A DNA stretch of 8,731 bases from Spirochaeta sp. (GTDB taxonomy: Bacteria; Spirochaetota; Spirochaetia; Spirochaetales_E; Spirochaetaceae_B), in contig JAUUYD010000070.1 in the NCBI GenBank assembly GCA_030590585.1, positions 1 through 8,731 of the forward strand, in the 5' to 3' direction. Below the pieces are notes generated by a model that saw nothing but the letters and a program-made list of their open reading frames with translations, did no database searches and had not been told where the DNA came from. The position numbers and the translations under genes are program-made. Shown in pieces: positions 6,246-8,731 of this stretch (the first letter of the stretch is position 1; each line of letters begins with the position of its first letter).

Positions 6246-7263
6246 CAACCAGCCAATTACCGTCAGCATCTGCTTCAAGCAGAAATACAAGATAATCCAC
6301 ACCTTCAGGGTATACCCCCGGCAATCTGTCCCGATGGCCCATAAAAAGGAATGAATTCTCATTGGGAATCCAGGGACGTGAAGTGTCGAACCATTCGGGG
6401 AAAAGATCTCCAAACGCATCAGAATCATATAATCTGTAGTCATACCTGCGTTTATAGTCACTTAACCCGGTGATTCCTGGAATTCCTCTAGGGGGAGTCT
6501 GTCTGTATTTTGCCATTGCCCTGCCGTCATCAAGAGAACGCACCGGATCTGCCTGGGATCTGTAATAGGCTGGTAAATCACCTGTCAGGCAGGCTTCTAC
6601 AAACGACAGTGCAAAATCCAATGCTGCTTCCGCGCTTAAAGCAGGATTTTCAGCGTCATAATCAGCCCGGGATGCGGGACTGTTAACAACTCTCAGCGTG
6701 GGGAGAGGCCTTGCATATGCGAGCTGAACATCCGGACCTGATGATTCGGTTGCCCGTTCAGATTCAATATGTATGTCCCAGGCCTCAAGAGTTATTGAGA
6801 AAAGCTTTCCGTTGACAGGTGTACGTGGTGGAGTTATGAATCTCGCCTCAACAAAACCTCGTCCGTCCCAGCCTGATATCGAATCAATATCCTCATACCA
6901 GTTACTGTAGACATCAGCTTTAATATCGGCACCCTGAGACCATGGATGTGTGAAAGTCGGTGTTTGCTGTGCGGCAGTTCTGAGCCTGATCTGTACAGTT
7001 GCAGGACTGCTTGAGCGGGAATGTTCATAGCTGGTATGAAGCCGCCACCTCCTGCTCACTCCAGCAGCAGGGGGGGCCATATCATTGGATTCCCAGTCAA
7101 TCGAAGCTATAGGCGTCCATCCCCGGGAGCTGTCCAGGGATACCGGAGGTTCTGCACCATATCCGAAAAGAACGATGCTTTTCGTTAACTGCTCATTATT
7201 CTCTGCCTGCAGCCCAAAGGCAATTATCAGTAATAATATATTGAAAAGGATGATTCGTTTCAT
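6226..7263 (-). CDS. Secreted protein of unknown function
   Basis: A 345-residue protein I do not recognise. Residues 1-20 (MKRIILFNILLLIIAFGLQA) form a clear Sec signal peptide with a likely cut after Ala20; there is no lipobox Cys, so it should be periplasmic or secreted. The mature part has no membrane segment and no cysteine except Cys225. Residues 25-195 alternate short hydrophobic strands with polar turns and are rich in Trp, Ser and Pro, which suggests a beta-rich domain. Residues 208-345 start with a helix (SAEAALDFALSFVEACLTGDLPAYY in two parts, 210-234) followed by strands ending in a VFLLEADADGNWLVAA-type pair; this outline resembles an NTF2-like fold, which is only a guess. The ATG at 7263 has GAGG 7 bases ahead. 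It is separated from ilvN by a terminator, so it needs its own promoter in 7264-7348. Confidence 0.8.
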   Translation of the reverse strand: MKRIILFNILLLIIAFGLQAENNEQLTKSIVLFGYGAEPPVSLDSSRGWTPIASIDWESNDMAPPAAGVSRRWRLHTSYEHSRSSSPATVQIRLRTAAQQTPTFTHPWSQGADIKADVYSNWYEDIDSISGWDGRGFVEARFITPPRTPVNGKLFSITLEAWDIHIESERATESSGPDVQLAYARPLPTLRVVNSPASRADYDAENPALSAEAALDFALSFVEACLTGDLPAYYRSQADPVRSLDDGRAMAKYRQTPPRGIPGITGLSDYKRRYDYRLYDSDAFGDLFPEWFDTSRPWIPNENSFLFMGHRDRLPGVYPEGVDYLVFLLEADADGNWLVAARPGN

Positions 7264-7308
7264 CTAGGTACCTCAGTATGACTATCGGAATTTTTATTGA
7301 CCTTTATG

Positions 7309-7326
7309 AGGTAATGAAAGGTAATG
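7309..7326. repeat. Two direct repeats of AGGTAATG, ten bases apart
   Basis: AGGTAATG occurs at 7309-7316 and again at 7319-7326, in the leader or promoter region of the secreted-protein gene that starts at 7263 on the minus strand. The ten-base period puts both copies on the same face of the helix, as expected for a pair of regulator contacts, but no regulator is known and two 8-base copies could arise by chance. Confidence 0.3.
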
Positions 7327-7348
7327 CACGAATAAGTACTTTATGGAC

Positions 7349-7384
7349 AAAAAAAACGGGAAACACCATATATAGCGCGTCCCG
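7349..7384 (-). terminator. Intrinsic terminator of the ilvB-ilvN operon
   Basis: On the minus strand the arm CGGGA (7380-7384) pairs with TCCCG (7357-7361), extended by a weaker CGC/GTG pairing past a two-base bulge, and is followed directly by eight T residues (7349-7356). It begins 24 bases after the ilvN stop codon. The other strand also shows five T residues shortly after the stem (7387-7391), so it might work in both directions, though no plus-strand gene runs into it. Confidence 0.75.
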
Positions 7385-7407
7385 CCTTTTTCTAAGCCGT
7401 TATATGA

Positions 7408-7908
7408 TCAGGCGGTGGATTCTTTACCTCGACTCATCAGAACCTTTCCTGTTCTAACAAGTTCAATGATGCCGAATGGTGTCATCATGGTTAGAAACGC
7501 ATCGACTTTAATGGATTTTCCAGTCACTTGCAGTGTAATGGATTCATCACCTATATCGACGGTCTGACCTCTGAAAGTATCCGCAATCTGTAATACTTCA
7601 GTTCTTTTTTCTGCCGTACAGTTCACTTTGAAGAGTGCCAGTTCCCGCTGTATAACATCTTCATTGGCATGATCCACAGCATGTATGACATCAACAAGCC
7701 GGTTGAGTTGAGATAGCATGAGATTCAATGTTCTATCATTACCGGTTGCTTCAATATTCATCCGGGAGAATTCCGGTGTCTGACCCTGAGATACTACGAG
7801 GCTGTCGATATTAAAACCTCGTCTGGCAAATACCAATGCAACCCTGGTAAGAACCCCGGGTTTATTGCTGACCAGCAGGCTGATGGTATGTTTGTTTAAC
7901 TGCTCCAT
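7408..7908 (-). CDS. ilvN: Acetolactate synthase small (regulatory) subunit
   Basis: A 166-residue regulatory subunit of acetohydroxyacid synthase, which raises the activity of the large subunit and, in the family, makes it sensitive to feedback by valine. The N-terminal ACT domain (about 7-80) has SNKPGVLTRVALVFARRGFNIDSL in the standard place (14-37, given here as one stretch by position); Asn15, Gly18 and Asn33 align with the valine-contact residues Asn11, Gly14 and Asn29 of E. coli IlvH, so feedback control is probably kept. SRMNIEATG (48-56) and the C-terminal domain with FRGQTVDIG (112-120) and DAFL (136-139) are typical. The length equals that of long-form IlvH/IlvN proteins. The start overlaps the ilvB stop by one base (TAATG), with GGAGGAG (7919-7925) ten bases ahead. 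Confidence 0.96.
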   Translation of the reverse strand: MEQLNKHTISLLVSNKPGVLTRVALVFARRGFNIDSLVVSQGQTPEFSRMNIEATGNDRTLNLMLSQLNRLVDVIHAVDHANEDVIQRELALFKVNCTAEKRTEVLQIADTFRGQTVDIGDESITLQVTGKSIKVDAFLTMMTPFGIIELVRTGKVLMSRGKESTA

Positions 7909-8731
7909 TACTGCTCTTCTCCTCCGGTAGTTTGTTTCCGTCTCGGTGCTTCAATTATCATCTCATCCAATGTGGCACCGGCCGGTACCATTGGGAATAC
8001 ATTATCGTGCTGCTCAACAACCGCTTCGATAATACAAGGTCCGTCATTCCATGCGAGTGCGGCTTTTAATGTTTTTCGAACATCGGAACTGCGTTTAACC
8101 CTGAATCCCTTAATCCCGTATGCTGAGGCGAGCTTCATGAAATCCGGATTCCCTTCCAGGTCAACACCTGTCAGGCGGTTTTCGTAGAACATGTGCTGCC
8201 ACTGCCTTACCATTCCGAGATAGCGGTTATTTACAATGAGTATTTTAATCGGAAGTTTGTTAATGGCAGCTGTCGCCAGTTCACAGAGTGTCATCTGAAA
8301 CGAGCCGTCTCCGACAACTGTGAAAACAAGGGACTCGGGGCGTGCAAGCTGAGCCCCGATGGCCGATGGAAGTCCGAAGCCCATAGTACCTGCACCGCCT
8401 GATGTGATCCAGTTAACACCTTTTACCGATTTGACAAAATGCGCAGCCCACATCTGGTGCTGCCCAACGTCAGTACAGGCTATAGCTTTGGTTCCAGCCA
8501 TATTTGACAGCTCTTCAATGATGTGCTGTGCCCGGAGTTTCCCTTCTTTACGATACTTGAGGGGGAATTCCCGTTTCCAGCGGTTAACCTGTTTATTCCA
8601 TCGAGTGATATCTCCCGGTTCCAAAAGTGGAAGAAGGGCTTCAAGAGAAGCCTTTGCATCTCCGATAACCGCACAGTCCACCGGAATGATTTTACCGATT
8701 TCCACAGGGTCTATATCAAAATGTATTTTTC
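7908..8731 (-). CDS. ilvB: Acetolactate synthase large (catalytic) subunit, C-terminal part (5' end outside window)
   Basis: The open frame enters from the right edge and ends at TAA 7908-7910, giving about 274 codons, roughly the last half of a catalytic subunit. This enzyme joins two pyruvates (or pyruvate and 2-oxobutyrate) using thiamine diphosphate, Mg and FAD, the first common step to valine, leucine and isoleucine. The first visible residues, KIHFDIDPVEIGK, are the end of the central FAD-binding domain. The C-terminal ThDP domain has DVGQHQMWAA, SGGAGTMGFGLPSAIGA and the ThDP/Mg motif starting GDGSFQM (8310-8312 for the first Gly) and ending in IVNN about 27 residues later. A GTG at 8703-8705 could look like a start but is internal, because the family-like frame continues upstream to the edge. 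It is translationally coupled with ilvN. Confidence 0.97.
   Translation of the reverse strand, partial: KIHFDIDPVEIGKIIPVDCAVIGDAKASLEALLPLLEPGDITRWNKQVNRWKREFPLKYRKEGKLRAQHIIEELSNMAGTKAIACTDVGQHQMWAAHFVKSVKGVNWITSGGAGTMGFGLPSAIGAQLARPESLVFTVVGDGSFQMTLCELATAAINKLPIKILIVNNRYLGMVRQWQHMFYENRLTGVDLEGNPDFMKLASAYGIKGFRVKRSSDVRKTLKAALAWNDGPCIIEAVVEQHDNVFPMVPAGATLDEMIIEAPRRKQTTGGEEQ

Noticed and set aside
7314..7450. Small plus-strand open frame starting MKGNARIST
   Set aside because: No properly spaced ribosome binding site; it runs through the terminator hairpin and into ilvN antisense, and has no protein-like pattern.
8703..8705. GTG as the start of ilvB
   Set aside because: The frame continues upstream to the window edge with typical acetolactate synthase residues (HFDIDP), so this GTG is an internal valine.
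1..8731. Mobile element, CRISPR array, tRNA or rRNA, defence or biosynthetic cluster
   Set aside because: No transposase, integrase, spaced repeats, cloverleaf or rRNA-like sequence was seen; genes are mostly housekeeping or single secreted proteins.

Overview
The window is an ordinary-looking, densely packed stretch of bacterial chromosome of moderate GC. It carries nine protein-coding genes (two cut by the window edges) and no RNA genes, insertion sequences, CRISPR arrays or phage genes that I can see. The compact layout, the metabolic genes and the secreted proteins with Sec-type signal peptides fit a free-living Gram-negative-type bacterium. A free-living spirochaete (Spirochaeta-like) would be my guess, from general protein character only; the sequence does not prove it.

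Layout: bases 1-1939 (+) hold the end of an alpha/beta hydrolase gene, then manA (type I mannose-6-phosphate isomerase), then a UPF0178/YaiI-type gene joined to manA by an ATGA overlap. Bases 1923-2975 (-) encode a secreted glycoside hydrolase family 18 protein whose 3' end overlaps the UPF0178 gene by 17 bases. A short divergent control region (2976-3055) follows. Bases 3056-6229 (+) form a tight three-gene unit: an ArsC/Spx-like thioredoxin-fold protein, a 659-residue protein that looks like a GT-A-type nucleotide-sugar transferase, and the ribosome-assembly GTPase YlqF/RbgA. Bases 6226-7263 (-) encode a secreted protein I do not recognise, overlapping ylqF tail-to-tail by 4 bases. A 144-base gap holds a good intrinsic terminator. 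Bases 7408-8731 (-) hold ilvN and the C-terminal part of ilvB, the two subunits of acetolactate synthase.

How the genes may work together: ilvB-ilvN is a clear two-subunit operon for branched-chain amino acid synthesis. ManA connects fructose-6-phosphate with mannose-6-phosphate and hence GDP-mannose, the kind of donor that the putative transferase at 3402-5381 might use, but that link is speculation. The least explained items are the 659-residue protein, which has DxD-like and ED-like elements and is apparently translated together with a ribosome-assembly factor, and the 345-residue secreted protein. I found no convincing sign of a wholly new multi-gene system such as a defence island or mobile element.
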